Assembly (NCBI RefSeq): GCF_000151665.1
Contig: NW_013171832.1
Location: 148,501-212,500, forward strand
Source of the DNA: Blastocystis hominis
Taxonomy: Eukaryota > Sar > Bigyra > Opalinata > Blastocystidae
Reading direction: 5' to 3'
Length of the DNA: 64,000 bases
The position numbers and the translations under genes are program-made. Shown piece after piece: positions 23,622 through 34,507 of the stretch. The notes below the pieces were generated by a model, which worked only from the letters and a program-made list of their open reading frames with translations, did no database searches and had not been told where the DNA came from. How positions within the stretch are numbered: position 1 is the first letter of the stretch; each line of letters begins with the position of its first letter.

Positions 23622-25454
23622 ATGGAAGAAGTATTTGGCTTATTAGTGACTGTAACGGAGGGACAACAGTTTCCCAAGAAGAAGGTATATTTGTCTGTAG
23701 GCGATTTGATTTGAATGTTATTGAAAATAGATGCGTTACAGTAAATACAAAGTTTCATTTCCAGTTGTTGCTGGTGGAGACACTGTAGTTTTCAACCAGG
23801 GTTACTTTTTCCCGAATGTCAAGGTTCCTAATTACAATGAAAAAACCCTTCCAATTCTGGTGAAGGCTTATGAGAAGAAAACGTTTTTCAACGAGTATGG
23901 AGATTCTGCTTGAGTAACAGCATAGTGTCTGCATGGCAGAATTGAAAGTCGAGGCATCCAATTTTGCCTACTTTGATTATTACGAGCCGCTCGAGTTTAA
24001 TTTAATCGCGAACGAGGGTTATTCTTCTTATAATTTCCAACTGAAAATAATGTTTCAACTCGTAAAGCCCACATCTCAATTTGTTGTTCCTGGAAGAGCG
24101 GATACGAGCAATCTGCCTCCTGTGGCTTACAATATAGAGATATCATCCGCTTCTTTGAATGTATTGGTAGCCCATTCATCTGACTGGTAGGAATCTCTCG
24201 TAAACAAGCAGCTCTACTATTCCTGCCAGCTCATAATAAACGACCACGAAGATCTCAAGACGAAGGATATCAAGGGAGTGGAGCCTCAATGGAAGCTTCG
24301 TCAAATCGTGTCGGCCGGGAACTTTTCGGATCCAAAAGTGATGGTTTTTCAAATTAACCATGTTGCGTACCCGCAGCGCCGAGATACTTTGAAGATCGTT
24401 GGAGAGGCGCGTCTTACAACCAAGCGGATCAAGACATTGAACACGAAGCACTTCGATATCTCGGTAGGTGTGGCGCGACGCGTTCATTTATTAGGTGTTC
24501 CATAACCGAACCGAAGTCGGGCTTTTGCACCTCTTTGTCCAGCCGCTCTACGCGCAGAGCCGCGATTGCACGGCGGATATGGCGAACGTGAACCAGCTCA
24601 AGCCCAACGCGCACATTTCTCCCAAGAAAGAGACGCGGACGGACGGCGAGGGAGCGTCGATCCGAGACGAGGCAGCATCGAGTCCGGTGCAGATGGCGCT
24701 GGATTCGGAAGCTGGGAACGTGGCTCCGCCGCAGTTGCGGAAGAATGAGCGCGTGCTGAATCAGGGGCAGGGCAATACGATCCGATCTGTGTCGTCGAGT
24801 CAGAGGAACACGCTGCGTTCGAGTTTTACGAGCGGAGGATCGTTGATTCCGGGTGTGGATGGGCCGAGCTCGGAGAGGTTTGACGTGCTGCAAGTCGATT
24901 TCAACGACAACGTGGCGAGTCCGAGCGTGCATTCACATGCGACATCGCCTCTCTCGCCGGTGATGGAGCGGCAGAACTATGTGAATTCGATGCAGGATCC
25001 GACGAAGCAGGCGATGTCCAGCGCACACTCGAGTTTGAAGTTGGATCCGAATCCGAATCCGAATCCGAATCTGGGCCAAGAGCTGAATCAAGATGCAAGT
25101 CTGGATCAGAATTTGGACAATAGTTTAGATATTATGGATGTGAACATGAATAATTATCCGATGGCAAATCCGAATCTGCATATGGGCGTGGACCAGAGCC
25201 CCAGTTCAAATCTCAGTCCCAATCCAAGTTCTGTTAGTTCTCGAAGTTTGAGAGGAGAGCCCGCGACGGCTCATGTGGAGATCAAGAAGGTGGCAATTGC
25301 GATGGTAGCGCCTTCGGCTACATCGGAAGAACCCAAGTATATTTCGCAGTGTCAAGCAATTATTCGAAAGAGCCAGAGTATGTATAAACAAGGTGTGCAT
25401 TTGATATCTCGTCCTAGAAATGACTATGTCGAGAATATGAAGTTTGTGTTATAA
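23622..25454 (+). CDS. Protein with two C2-like domains and a Ser/Asn-rich tail
   Basis: Small introns (34 nt near 23697-23730; 31 nt near 23898-23928; 30 nt near 24161-24190; 31 nt near 24463-24493) join exons into a protein of about 560 residues. The first half reads as two beta-sandwich domains: LLVTVTEGQQFPKKKVYLS, then KVSFPVVAGGD and YFFPNVKV; and LYYSCQLIIN, then KVMVFQINHVAY and LLHLFVQPLYA. This is the strand pattern of C2 domains, which bind membranes, often with Ca2+; the acidic Ca2+ ligands are not obviously complete. The tail from about 24590 is disordered, with NPNPNPN and repeated LDQN/LNQD stretches. The stop is at 25452-25454, with TGTTTGTT 9 nt later, and overlaps the end of the convergent LRR gene. 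The C2 assignment is by eye. Confidence 0.6.
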
Positions 25455-27122
25455 GGAATTAATTGTTTGTTTTGTTTGACAACAAAGAGAAGAAGCAATA
25501 GGAGTAGATACGCTCTCCGAAACTACATTTGCTATCGAAGACGGGATTTCCAGAGGAACCACTTCAGGAGGTTTCACGGCCTGAGAAGTGGACGAAGGAT
25601 TGGCGTTTTCCATATTCATTTGTTCGCCATGACTCTCCACCATATTCATTCGACTAGCGCTCATGTCTGCTTCTTTATTATTATTATTATTATTGTCATT
25701 CGCCGGATGACGATAGCTCGGTGTTGCGGCTCTGCGCTTCGTCATGTCTGTCAGTCGAATCGTGTCAAGATCGTTGTCCATTTCCAGGAGCGATCGCAGC
25801 TGCACAGCTGTCACTGCACTGAATTTGTTTTTCTCCAGATTTAAGTCGCGGATATTCGACCAGATCCGATGACGAATACTATCAAAGATAACAAATGCGC
25901 CCTCATTCGAAATGCCATTATCGCTCAAATTTAGCACTTCAACCTGCGTCAAAACCTGGTCTTTATCGTTGTCGGCAAACTGCTTCACACCCTCATTTCC
26001 GACTTTGTTTGAGCTCAGATCCAGTTCTCTTAGGGATGGCAACTGCTGCTTCTGCAGGATGCAACACAGCGCGCAGATGCACGCCGGATTCAATCGATTC
26101 TGCGCCAGGGATAAGGTGTGCAGGAGCTGGAGAGGCATATCGACAATAGCGTTGCAAAGGTGCTTGATGCTGTCAAGATTCAGAGAGCATTCTGCAAGAT
26201 GAAGCTCCTCGAGATGCGCAAATGTGCCAGAGCGAATCATGGTAGCGAACGTCGCGGACACATCGCTGTTCATTGCGATTCCCGAAAGATTGATGCATTG
26301 AAGCTGAGGACAGTGATTCATTTCAATAATTCGGAAGAAGGTCTTTACGGATTCGCCCTTCAAGGGGTTATCTAACAGTCAGGAGAAACGCAAAAGTTCT
26401 CGTACAAGACCAATTAATAACACGGAGATGCTCGTGTGTAATCGACCCAAAGTGCGATAGGAAGACGTCGAATCCTTTGGAATGGATTTTGTTGTGAGAT
26501 AGGTCCAGAACCTCCAGACTTGCGCAAGAGAATGGATGATCAAATAATCTTGATAAGGCGATGGCTCCCTTATCTCCAATGGAGTTGCCAGAGAGATCCA
26601 AATATATGCATTTCTCCATCTTTCCAGAGAGATAGGCGTCTACCAGAGCGTTCACTCCTTTATGTCCAATATTGTTATTTGAGAGTGAAATCGATTCGAG
26701 ATGAGGGCACAACCCCGCCTTTAAATATTCGCAAATTGGCTGCCACTGCTTTTCGTTCATACGGGCTCCCTTGCTCTTATCCATAGGTCGAAGCGAGAAG
26801 TGTTTCAACGAAGAAAAGCAGGAGCAGTTAAAGCAATGATAGAGAGCCTCGTATGCTTCTTGACAGATAACACAACTGTCGATAGAGACTGATTCAATCA
26901 CATAGCCTTGGCCATGTTGCAACGTCCAAGCATCTGTGATACTAGGCAAGTTGCATATACAACTATAAAAGTCAGCCTCTGCCATGCCAACTAGTTTTAG
27001 ATTTCTGCAGTTATAACACCGCTTCATTCCCCACACGCACTTGCTGGAGAATGATTTCAACACAATGGTGGTTAGTGTCTAGAGTTCAAATGATAGCCCT
27101 TTTCTACGGTTAGAGTCTGCAT
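25449..27122 (-). CDS. Leucine-rich-repeat protein (ribonuclease-inhibitor type)
   Basis: A short first exon (ATG at 27122, MQTLT) and introns of 29 nt (near 27078-27106) and 34 nt (near 26365-26398) lead into a series of 28-29-residue LRRs: LESISLSNNNIGHKGVNAL, CIYLDLSGNSIGDKGAIAL, LEVLDLSHNKIHSKGFDVF, LRVINWSYNPLKGE, LHTLSLAQNRL, LRELDLSSNKVGNEGVKQF and VEVLNLSDNGISNEGAFVI. The C-terminus is Asn- and Ser-rich and ends in QTKQTINSL. Such repeats form curved protein-binding surfaces; no further domain is seen and the partner is unknown. The gene is convergent with the C2 gene, and its last codons cover that gene's stop and poly(A) motif. Confidence 0.8.
25464..25471 (+). terminator. TGTTTGTT motif of the C2 gene, inside the convergent LRR frame
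   Basis: The exact octamer 9 nt after the C2-gene stop. On the other strand these bases are codons of the LRR protein's C-terminus. Confidence 0.55.
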
Positions 27123-27515
27123 TCGTTGGTCATTACTTTGCTGCAGGAGTTGAGGGAGCGAAGTTGGCTCACAGCAACTTATACAATCAATAAACGATTC
27201 CATACTCAATCAATAATAGATATGGGTTCAGACGTAGATAAAGATGTAGAAGAAGATGATAAAATGCGAAGCCACTTGAAATGTCACGAAGGAAAAGGAT
27301 AAAGAACGTGGTTCGCATGTGAAGGCATTGTCTTGTTACAACATACAGCCAATTGAAAATAGTTAGAATCTAAAAACGATAAGTATAGAATACCAAAAAA
27401 AGTGTATGTTTTCTTATTATTATTCATACTATTCATACTACTACAAAAATACTGAATATTTTTTCTTTTTCTTTTTCCTTTTAGTTATTCAGGTTTTTGG
27501 AAAGGACAGCGGCAA
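27123..27515. other. Shared upstream region of divergent LRR and Hsp70-like genes
   Basis: Holds both promoters. A pyrimidine-rich run ending TTTTAG at about 27477-27483 could be a 5'-UTR intron acceptor for the Hsp70-like gene. No heat-shock element was recognised. Confidence 0.3.
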
Positions 27516-29315
27516 ATGGATCCAAATAATTATAATGTGATGGGAATCGATCTCGGAACTACCAATTCGTGTGTTGCTGTCTGGAAAAATGGGCAGATTG
27601 CCATAGTTCCGAATGATTGTGGAAAGCGAATAACACCTTCAGTGGTGTCATTCCTCCGGGATGGAGTATTGGTAGGCAATGCAGCCTCGAAGAAAATGAC
27701 GGTGAACCATAAGAACACTGTTTTTAACTGCAAGCGATTGCTTGGCCACAAGATAACAGACGAAGTAATTAAAAGCGATCTATCTTTATTGCCCTATGTA
27801 GTAGTAGCTGATGATGACAACAATATTAAAATCCAAATAGAGACATCCGAAGGCGAGACCAAGTATTACTCCCCCGAAGAGATTAGTGCCATGATCTTGC
27901 GTTATTTGCGATCTCAGGCGGAAGCGTTTGTGGGCCACGTCATCAACGACGTGGTGATTACAGTCCCTGCGTACTTTACGGAAGCCCAGCGCAAAGCAAC
28001 GAGTACTGCAGCTCGGCTGGTGGGTCTCAATGTACTGCAGTTGCTGGATGAACCAACGGCTGCTGCAATAGCGTATCATTTTGAACAAAAGAGCAGAACG
28101 CAGCACATTCTTGTATATGACCTTGGTGGCGGTACCTTCGATGCGTCTGTTTTGCAAGTGAGTGACAGTACGATAAGGGTGTTGACGCACGATGGAGATA
28201 ACCATCTGGGTGGAGAGGATTTTGATCGCATGCTCATGAACTATCTGTTTTTCCAGTATGAGAAGCAGAAGGGCGAAGACGTTATGAACGACCGGGTTTG
28301 GCGTGCTCGAATGCATGCTGTAGCAGAGTCTTGCAAATTGGAGCTTTCTGTTGCGTCCTCCTCCTTGGTTGAGTTTGACAATTCTGATTTTACTTACTCT
28401 GTGTCTCGCTTTCTTTTTGAGAATCTAAATAAAGAGTTGTTCAACCGAACGATCTCGATTGTTGAGCGGACCCTCAAAAAAGCCCAACTTTCGAAAGAGC
28501 AGATTGACAATGTGATTTTGGTTGGTGGGTCCACTCGAATTCCCCGGATTCAGCGTCTTTTGGGAGAACGCTTCGACAACAGTAAGATCTGCAAAGGAAT
28601 CAACGCCGACGAGGCTGTGGCCACGGGCGCAGCGATTTACGCGGCGTACCTTTCCTCCCAACAAATAAAGCAGTACCCATCTTCGGTGTTGCTGTCGCTG
28701 GGCATCGAACTCCATGGCGGAATTATCGAGAAGATGATTCCTCGGGGGTCTCCGATTCCTTCGTACAGCGTGCTGGAGTTCACAACGCCCACGGACTACC
28801 AGAACAAAATATTGTTTCATATCGTGATGGGGGAGCGGTCGCTGCTCCGTAACAATATCGTTCTGGACACAATATTGCTCGAAGACCTGCCTCTGTGCCG
28901 TGCGCATGAAATGACGATCAAGGTGAAGATGACGGTGAACTCGAACTACCATCTCATTACGGAGGTGGATATTCCGGAGAAGGTTCACAAGGTGTCCGAC
29001 ATCTTTTTGGGCAATTCCGTGGATTCTGCAGAGATCCCTCGCTTGATTCGGGAGGCGGAGGAAAAGGCTTTCGAGGACAGGGAGTTGGTGGCTCGTCATA
29101 CCGAGATGAGTATTCTGGATTGCTTGGTGGAAGAAGGACACGCGCTGCTGAATTCGAGAAATCCTCGCATGACCACGGACTGGATTCAGCAGATGAACGA
29201 TATGTTGGTCGAGATAAGAGAGTGGATGAAAGTGAATGAGGATGCGGATATATCTGAATGTCAGGAGCGTCAGCAATTAATTCGAAGAAAGCTGCTTCCT
29301 GTGGTTAGTCGTTGA
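27516..29315 (+). CDS. Divergent Hsp70-family chaperone
   Basis: An intact 599-residue frame. The nucleotide-binding domain has the canonical motifs: GIDLGTTNSCVAVW (phosphate 1), LDEPTAAAIAYHF, VYDLGGGTFDASV (phosphate 2) and VILVGGSTRIPRIQRLL. The substrate-binding half is shorter and poorly conserved (LGIELHGGIIEKMIPRGSPI), the lid is small, and the end is KLLPVVSR instead of EEVD. Hsp70s use ATP to hold and fold proteins; the lack of EEVD argues against the usual TPR-co-chaperone contacts. There is no targeting peptide, so a cytosolic location is likely. No introns in the coding part. A TGGTTTGTT variant follows the stop at 29318-29326. It is a paralogue of the partial gene at the left edge. 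Confidence 0.9.
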   Translation: MDPNNYNVMGIDLGTTNSCVAVWKNGQIAIVPNDCGKRITPSVVSFLRDGVLVGNAASKKMTVNHKNTVFNCKRLLGHKITDEVIKSDLSLLPYVVVADDDNNIKIQIETSEGETKYYSPEEISAMILRYLRSQAEAFVGHVINDVVITVPAYFTEAQRKATSTAARLVGLNVLQLLDEPTAAAIAYHFEQKSRTQHILVYDLGGGTFDASVLQVSDSTIRVLTHDGDNHLGGEDFDRMLMNYLFFQYEKQKGEDVMNDRVWRARMHAVAESCKLELSVASSSLVEFDNSDFTYSVSRFLFENLNKELFNRTISIVERTLKKAQLSKEQIDNVILVGGSTRIPRIQRLLGERFDNSKICKGINADEAVATGAAIYAAYLSSQQIKQYPSSVLLSLGIELHGGIIEKMIPRGSPIPSYSVLEFTTPTDYQNKILFHIVMGERSLLRNNIVLDTILLEDLPLCRAHEMTIKVKMTVNSNYHLITEVDIPEKVHKVSDIFLGNSVDSAEIPRLIREAEEKAFEDRELVARHTEMSILDCLVEEGHALLNSRNPRMTTDWIQQMNDMLVEIREWMKVNEDADISECQERQQLIRRKLLPVVSR

Positions 29316-29680
29316 TTTGGTTTGTTGGAAACGGGTTTTCTGAGAGGTGATGTTTCGTGTTTGGGCTCGACAAGGATATTGTTTCTGTGATTTCACTTCG
29401 TGTCGTTAAAAAATGATGTGATATTGTATCGTACTTTCTCTCTTTAATGGTGGTACTCTTTTTGCAAAGCGAAGTGATATGGAAATCGAAAGGGAATGAG
29501 ATATGAAATCGAAAGGAAATGAGATATGAAAACGAAAGGGAATGAGATAGGATTGAACAGGCGTATATAAATAATAATAATAGTAGTAGAAACAGTCTCT
29601 AATAAAGACCAAACGCAATGCTTGTAACATACACCACGATAGAAGAACCTCACACCATTCATAGCATTCTACTATTTCAC
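29316..29680. other. Convergent 3' intergenic region
   Basis: Lies between the ends of the Hsp70-like and mutase genes. It contains near-tandem 25-30-nt repeats with cores such as GAAAGGGAATGAGATA (about 29480-29550) and short AT-rich runs. No gene seen. Confidence 0.5.
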
Positions 29681-29688
29681 AACAAACA
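29681..29688 (-). terminator. TGTTTGTT motif after methylmalonyl-CoA mutase
   Basis: The exact octamer on the minus strand about 50 nt after the stop, within a short TTTG repeat. Confidence 0.45.
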
Positions 29689-29737
29689 AACAAATAAAAG
29701 TTGCGTTTGTTTTCCTATTTCAATACTATCAGCAATT

Positions 29738-31991
29738 TTAGAGCTTGAAGTTCTTCTTCTCCAGAATATCAAGCACATCATTTGCGCTAGTAGTAATGGG
29801 AGTACCAGGACCATGGATAGCAGACACTCCAGCCTTGTACAGGAAGTCGTAATCCTTGGGAGGAATCACACCTCCAGCGACCACAACGATATCATCGCGG
29901 CCCTCCTTCTTCAGGCACTCAATCAGCTCGGGAATCAGAGTCTTGTGTCCAGCAGCCAGGGAAGAGCATCCGACAACGTGGACATCAGCATCCACAGCAG
30001 CACGCGCAGCCTCAGCAGGGGTCTGGAACAGAGGACCCACATCCACATCAAAACCGATATCGGCGTAACCGGTGGCTACGACCTTGGCGCCACGGTCATG
30101 ACCATCCTGTCCCATCTTGGCAATGTAGACACGAGGACGACGACCGGTCTTCTCCTCGAATCTCTTAGCGCGCTCGCTCACATCCTGGAACACCTTGGTC
30201 TTCGAGTCCTCAGTGTACTCCTGCATGTAGGCACCATGGACCATCTCCTGCTGAGGAGTGTAGCGTCCCCAGTGATGCTCCAGAGCATCCGAGATTTCTC
30301 CCAGAGTAGCACGCACACGAGCAGCATTGATCGAAAGGTTCATGAGGTTGTTAGGATCAGTTCCCTTACCAGTAGGCTCGGTGAGCTTGCTGGAGTACTC
30401 CAGAGCCTCCAGAGCACGGCGGACAGCGTCGTTATCACGCTTCGCCTTAAGCTCCTTCAGACGAGCAATCTGAGAGTTGCGCACCTCAGTGTTGTCGACC
30501 TCACGGACCTCCACAGCATCCTCCTTGGCGAGCTTGTACTTGTTGACACCAACAATCGTCTCCTTTCCAGAGTCAATGCGGGCCTGCTTACGAGCAGCAG
30601 CCTCCTCAATACGCAGCTTCGGCATACCGGAGGCAATAGCCTTGGTCATACCACCAAGAGACTCGACCTCGTCGATGATGGCATCAGCTCCCTTCACCAG
30701 CTGGTTGGTCAAGTACTCAATCACATAGCTTCCACCCCAAGGATCCACGGTCTTGCAAATACCGGTCTCCTCCTGAATGATCAGCTGGGTGTTACGAGCG
30801 ATACGGGCAGAGAACTCAGTGGGAAGACCCAGAGCCTCATCCAGAGCGTTCGTATGCAGAGACTGGGTGCCTCCCATGACGGCAGCCATAGCCTCGATCG
30901 TGGTACGAATGATGTTGTTGTAAGGATCCTGCTCAGTCAGCGAGTATCCCGAAGTCTGGCAGTGAGTACGCAGAAGCAGCGACTTCTGGTTCTGAGGGTG
31001 GAAGTGCTTCTGGATGCGCTTGGCCCACAGCTGACGAGCAGCACGCAGCTTGGCCACTTCCATGTAGAAGTTCATTCCAATACCGAAGAAGAAGGACAGA
31101 CGAGGAGCCACCTTATCCACAGACACTCCAGCAGCCTCGGCAGTGCGCACGTACTCAATACCATCAGCAATGGTGAAGGCCATCTCCAGCATGGCGTCAG
31201 CTCCGGCCTCCTGCATATGGTAACCAGAGATGGAAATCGAGTTGAACTTGGGCATGTGCACAGACGTGTATCCCATGATATCCTGGATGATACGCAGAGA
31301 CTCATGAGGAGGATAGATGAAGGTGTTTCGCACCATGAACTCCTTCAAGATATCGTTCTGGATGGTACCACGGAGCAACTCCTGCTTCACACCCTGCTCC
31401 TCGGCGGCAATCACGTAGAAGGCCATCACGGGAAGCACAGCTCCATTCATGGTCATGGAGACAGACATCTTGTCCAGAGGAATTCCGTTGAACAGAACCT
31501 TCATATCCTCGACAGAGTCAATTGCCACACCGGCCATACCGACATCACCAACCACACGAGGATGGTCCGAGTCGTAACCACGGTGAGTGGCCAGATCAAA
31601 GGCAACCGAAAGACCCTGCTGTCCAGCAGCAAGGTTCTTACGGTAGAAGGCGTTGGAGGCCTCAGCGGTGGAGAAACCAGCATACTGACGAATGGTCCAA
31701 GGCTTCTTGGTGTACATGGTGGCGTAAGGACCACGAGTGAAAGGGAACACAGCGGAGCAATCATCCAGAGTGATTCCCTCGAGATCCGACTTCATGAACA
31801 TGGGCTTCATCTGAATTCCCTCAGGAGTCTTGAAGCAAAGAGTCTCTAAAAATTACAATCTCGAATCGAACCTTACCAGGAGATTCTCCCTTCAACTCTT
31901 TCGTAGCAATCTTGGTCCAGGCCTCAGGGTAGTTGCAGATACCCATAGCACGAACGGAGGTTTTGGCAAGTTGTCTAGTAGCAGCAAGCAT
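29738..31991 (-). CDS. MUT: Methylmalonyl-CoA mutase, organelle-targeted
   Basis: A B12-dependent enzyme that interconverts methylmalonyl-CoA and succinyl-CoA in propionate metabolism. Exon 1 (ATG 31991) encodes the leader [17 protein letters not shown], basic and hydroxylated as for mitochondrial import. A 31-nt intron (31846-31876) joins it to the catalytic domain ([51 protein letters not shown]). The C-terminal cobalamin-binding domain carries the base-off signature [21 protein letters not shown] with its axial His, then [13 protein letters not shown] and [13 protein letters not shown]. The total is about 730 residues, full length for the single-chain enzyme. Codon use is strongly biased to G/C-ending codons, which suggests high expression and explains the long antisense ORF. 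In Blastocystis this enzyme acts in the mitochondrion-related organelle. Confidence 0.97.
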
Positions 31992-32262
31992 TTTCAAGTG
32001 GTTATTCTAATTTATCAAAATAAAATCCCAGTGCCCACCACAACGCACTCCTGCAGAAAAAATATGTGAAAATAAGGGCACAGATGCCAATACTTCCACG
32101 ATCGCGGTTATACTAGCGAACTCTGCGTCTTTTTTTATTCTGTCGCCTTCTATCAATTGTCTTTTCTTGTTGATATTAAGGGTATTGGCACATTGAATGA
32201 GGGATTCTAACAAACTAGCCAGGAGTGGACGCTAGAAAGCTATAGGAAACCCCATCAGAGAC

Positions 32263-32643
32263 ATGGGGGAGTGTGATAAAAAACTAGCTGTATGTAGCAA
32301 ACTAGGACAAGAAAAAGCGACATCAACTCAAAGAGAGGAATATCATCACGAAAGAAGCCAAGATTCTAGAATCACACTGGCTCTCTGAATACTATCATGT
32401 ATTACTTAATACGATGAAATCATCTAAATTGGGACATTCTATCCGCTGGATATGGAGAGTAATGTTCCCAAAAGCAGCTGGCCACAGAACCGTATTTCGA
32501 ACTTTAAAATGAACTAGAGACGTCCACGAGGTAGTCAAGAGGTCGTCAAATCGCAGTCAAGAGACAACCAAAACGATTTCAAAGGAGGAAAGATAAGAAG
32601 ACACCCCAAATCAAAACGAAGAATCCTAACGCAATATAAATAG
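32263..32643 (+). CDS. Small basic hypothetical protein, two introns
   Basis: Not recognised. ATG 32263 opens MGECDKKLA; a 28-nt intron and then a 26-nt intron keep the frame open through HWLSEYYHVLLNTM, SIRWIWRVMFPKA and a strongly basic tail (KIRRHPKSKRRILTQYK) to TAG 32641-32643, about 108 residues. Both introns have GT-AG ends and the typical size, and the joined frame has a protein-like composition, which is the only support. No TGTTTGTT follows. Confidence 0.4.
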
Positions 32644-32655
32644 TACTCATAAAAT

Positions 32656-33021
32656 ATGGCAGGCTGTTTCCCACGAAATAGCAGCTTATCTAGCATCGAT
32701 ACTAGAAAAGGGCAGGGTCACCTCTTGACAATAAAAGACAACTGATAGGAGGTTCCACATACTGCAGACAGCGTGATTTCCATAGAATATAAAAAAATGA
32801 AATCTATAAAGTACTAATAGAATTCGAAAAACTCACGAGAGGTAGGAAAAGACCGCCACTTCTTGTCATTCAATTTTTAGATATGGACCTTCCAGAATTC
32901 AATATTGATATTTTACAAAGTAGAATATGCACAAGAATAGGGAAGGAAAGTATTCGGGCACATTTCGTCATAAGAAAGAGAATAATAATAGGAATAGGAA
33001 TAATTATTATTAGACACGATT
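32656..33021 (+). CDS. Possible small multi-exon gene, unknown function
   Basis: ATG 32656 (MAGCFPRNSSLSS) and a downstream open segment (KRPPLLVIQFLDMDLPEF then NIDILQSRICTRIGKES, to TAA near 33021) have the appearance of exons, but I could not find a unique set of introns to connect them. It may be two pieces of one gene or a chance arrangement. Confidence 0.22.
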
Positions 33022-33221
33022 AACGTGTGGAGACACGATAAATATTTAGTTATACTTGTTTCCACAAGTAACAAATGATTGATTGATTGTTTCGAAAATG
33101 GACAACAATAGTAATGCATTCGCTGTGTTACCAATAAAAAAAGTTAGTGTGAGAACTAGAAATAAGAACGGCTCCTATAGAATTCTGACCAACATCAAAA
33201 TTGTCATTGTTCTTAGTAGAC

Positions 33222-34208
33222 ATGAAGCAGTTTGATATATTCGATAAGCCTCTTATCGGTTTGTATACAAAAACTGTTCAAGGAGGGTTAGGTAGTGTTT
33301 TTTGGGAAGTACTCACTGTTAGTATCGCTATTCATTCTAACTGTATCAGTATGCACGGCTATTGTGACAATTTTCCTTGTTCCAGCTGAATCGGTGAAAA
33401 CCTCTGTTCATACTCGGAATTATTTTTTGCAGTCTACAATAATGAGCATGGATATTCTAGTTAAGAACAGCCTTTGTGATGGTACTTTTAAGAAAAGGGC
33501 CTTCTTTTAAGATTTGGAATACGAAATTCTTTCTTTCTCTCCTTCTTCTCCTCTTGGGGTATCTGCGAAAAACGTATGAGAATTCACATAGCAGATAGAC
33601 TGTAGATCAGTATGGAGTCCGATTTACAGAAACAAGTTTGCCGAATCTATGGAAATACCAGTGTCGAGCCTGTATAGAGAGGGAGTAGACATGTAACACT
33701 TAGGGGGGAGGAAGTTTAAAGATTCAAAGCAAAAAAGGTGTACTGACCCACAAAAAAGAACAATATTCAGCAAGGAATCGTCCCCTTTGTTTTAAGATAT
33801 TGAGTTTAACGTTTGGCAATACTTCACAACACACATTTTCCTCAAGTCTTCAAGGATATGAAGGGGGAGAAGGTTGCTATCTTGTGATACACGATTACTT
33901 TAATAGGGCAAAACACGGTGATCAATCTGAAAGTGTATGAAGTCAAAGAAAACAGCCAGAATGATCATTTTGAGTATGCTGCATCGATAAAATCTATGGA
34001 AGAGTCGCCAAGCGGTCTTTCTTTTTACTACTCCTTCCAGCCGGAATACATTGTTCGGCAAATAACGTCCAGTTCTACAGAGAGAGTTGCGCTGGGAGTT
34101 ATTTCCTTTGGGGCGTTTTATACTCTGCTTAGTTTGACGTGTAACGTCCTATGTAAGAGAAAGGATTTTGGGAAACGTGATTCTAATGTTTGTATAAAAC
34201 TAATCTAG
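33222..34208 (+). CDS. Erv41/Erv46 (ERGIC)-like cargo receptor, divergent, multi-exon
   Basis: Erv41/Erv46 proteins cycle between ER and Golgi and carry cargo in COPII/COPI vesicles. The start MKQFDIFDKPLIGLYTKT matches the family's opening Phe-Asp-x-Phe-x-Lys. After a 34-nt intron it runs into the first membrane helix YSLLVSLFILTVSVCTAIV. Later exons contain VCRIYGNTSVEP, ILSLTFGN (family pattern H-x-I-x-x-LSFG) and GLSFYYSFQPEYIVRQI followed by the second membrane helix. Exon joins between 33500 and 33910 are not resolved. The lumenal part appears shorter than usual. The assignment rests on the ends and these internal motifs. Confidence 0.55.
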
Positions 34209-34289
34209 TAAGAGAAACTGGGAGCAAGGTATGAAGGGGAGAGTATGTGTGTTGGATATTTGAAAAAATAGAATACAAAGTATAGGATC

Positions 34290-34490
34290 CACTAGGAAGA
34301 CTAGTAAGCAAACAAAATAGTTTGCAAACAAACAATCCAACAACCCAACAAAACAACCAACTAACTAACCAACCAACCAACCCAGTCAACCAACTAACTA
34401 ACCAACCAACCCAGCCAACCAACTAACTAACCAACCAACCCAGCCAACCAACCCAGCCAACCAACTCAACCACCCACTCACTTCTTCCTA
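34290..34490. repeat. CCAA/CTAA-type tetranucleotide-rich tract
   Basis: About 200 bases of imperfect AACC/AACT/CAAA units, including a longer unit (AACCAACCCAGCC) present several times. No gene seen. Confidence 0.85.
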
Positions 34491-34507
34491 AACCCAGCCA
34501 TTCCAAA

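Noticed and set aside
29618-31849. 743-codon plus-strand ORF opposite methylmalonyl-CoA mutase
   Set aside because: Ser/Leu/His-rich antisense shadow caused by strong codon bias of the mutase gene.
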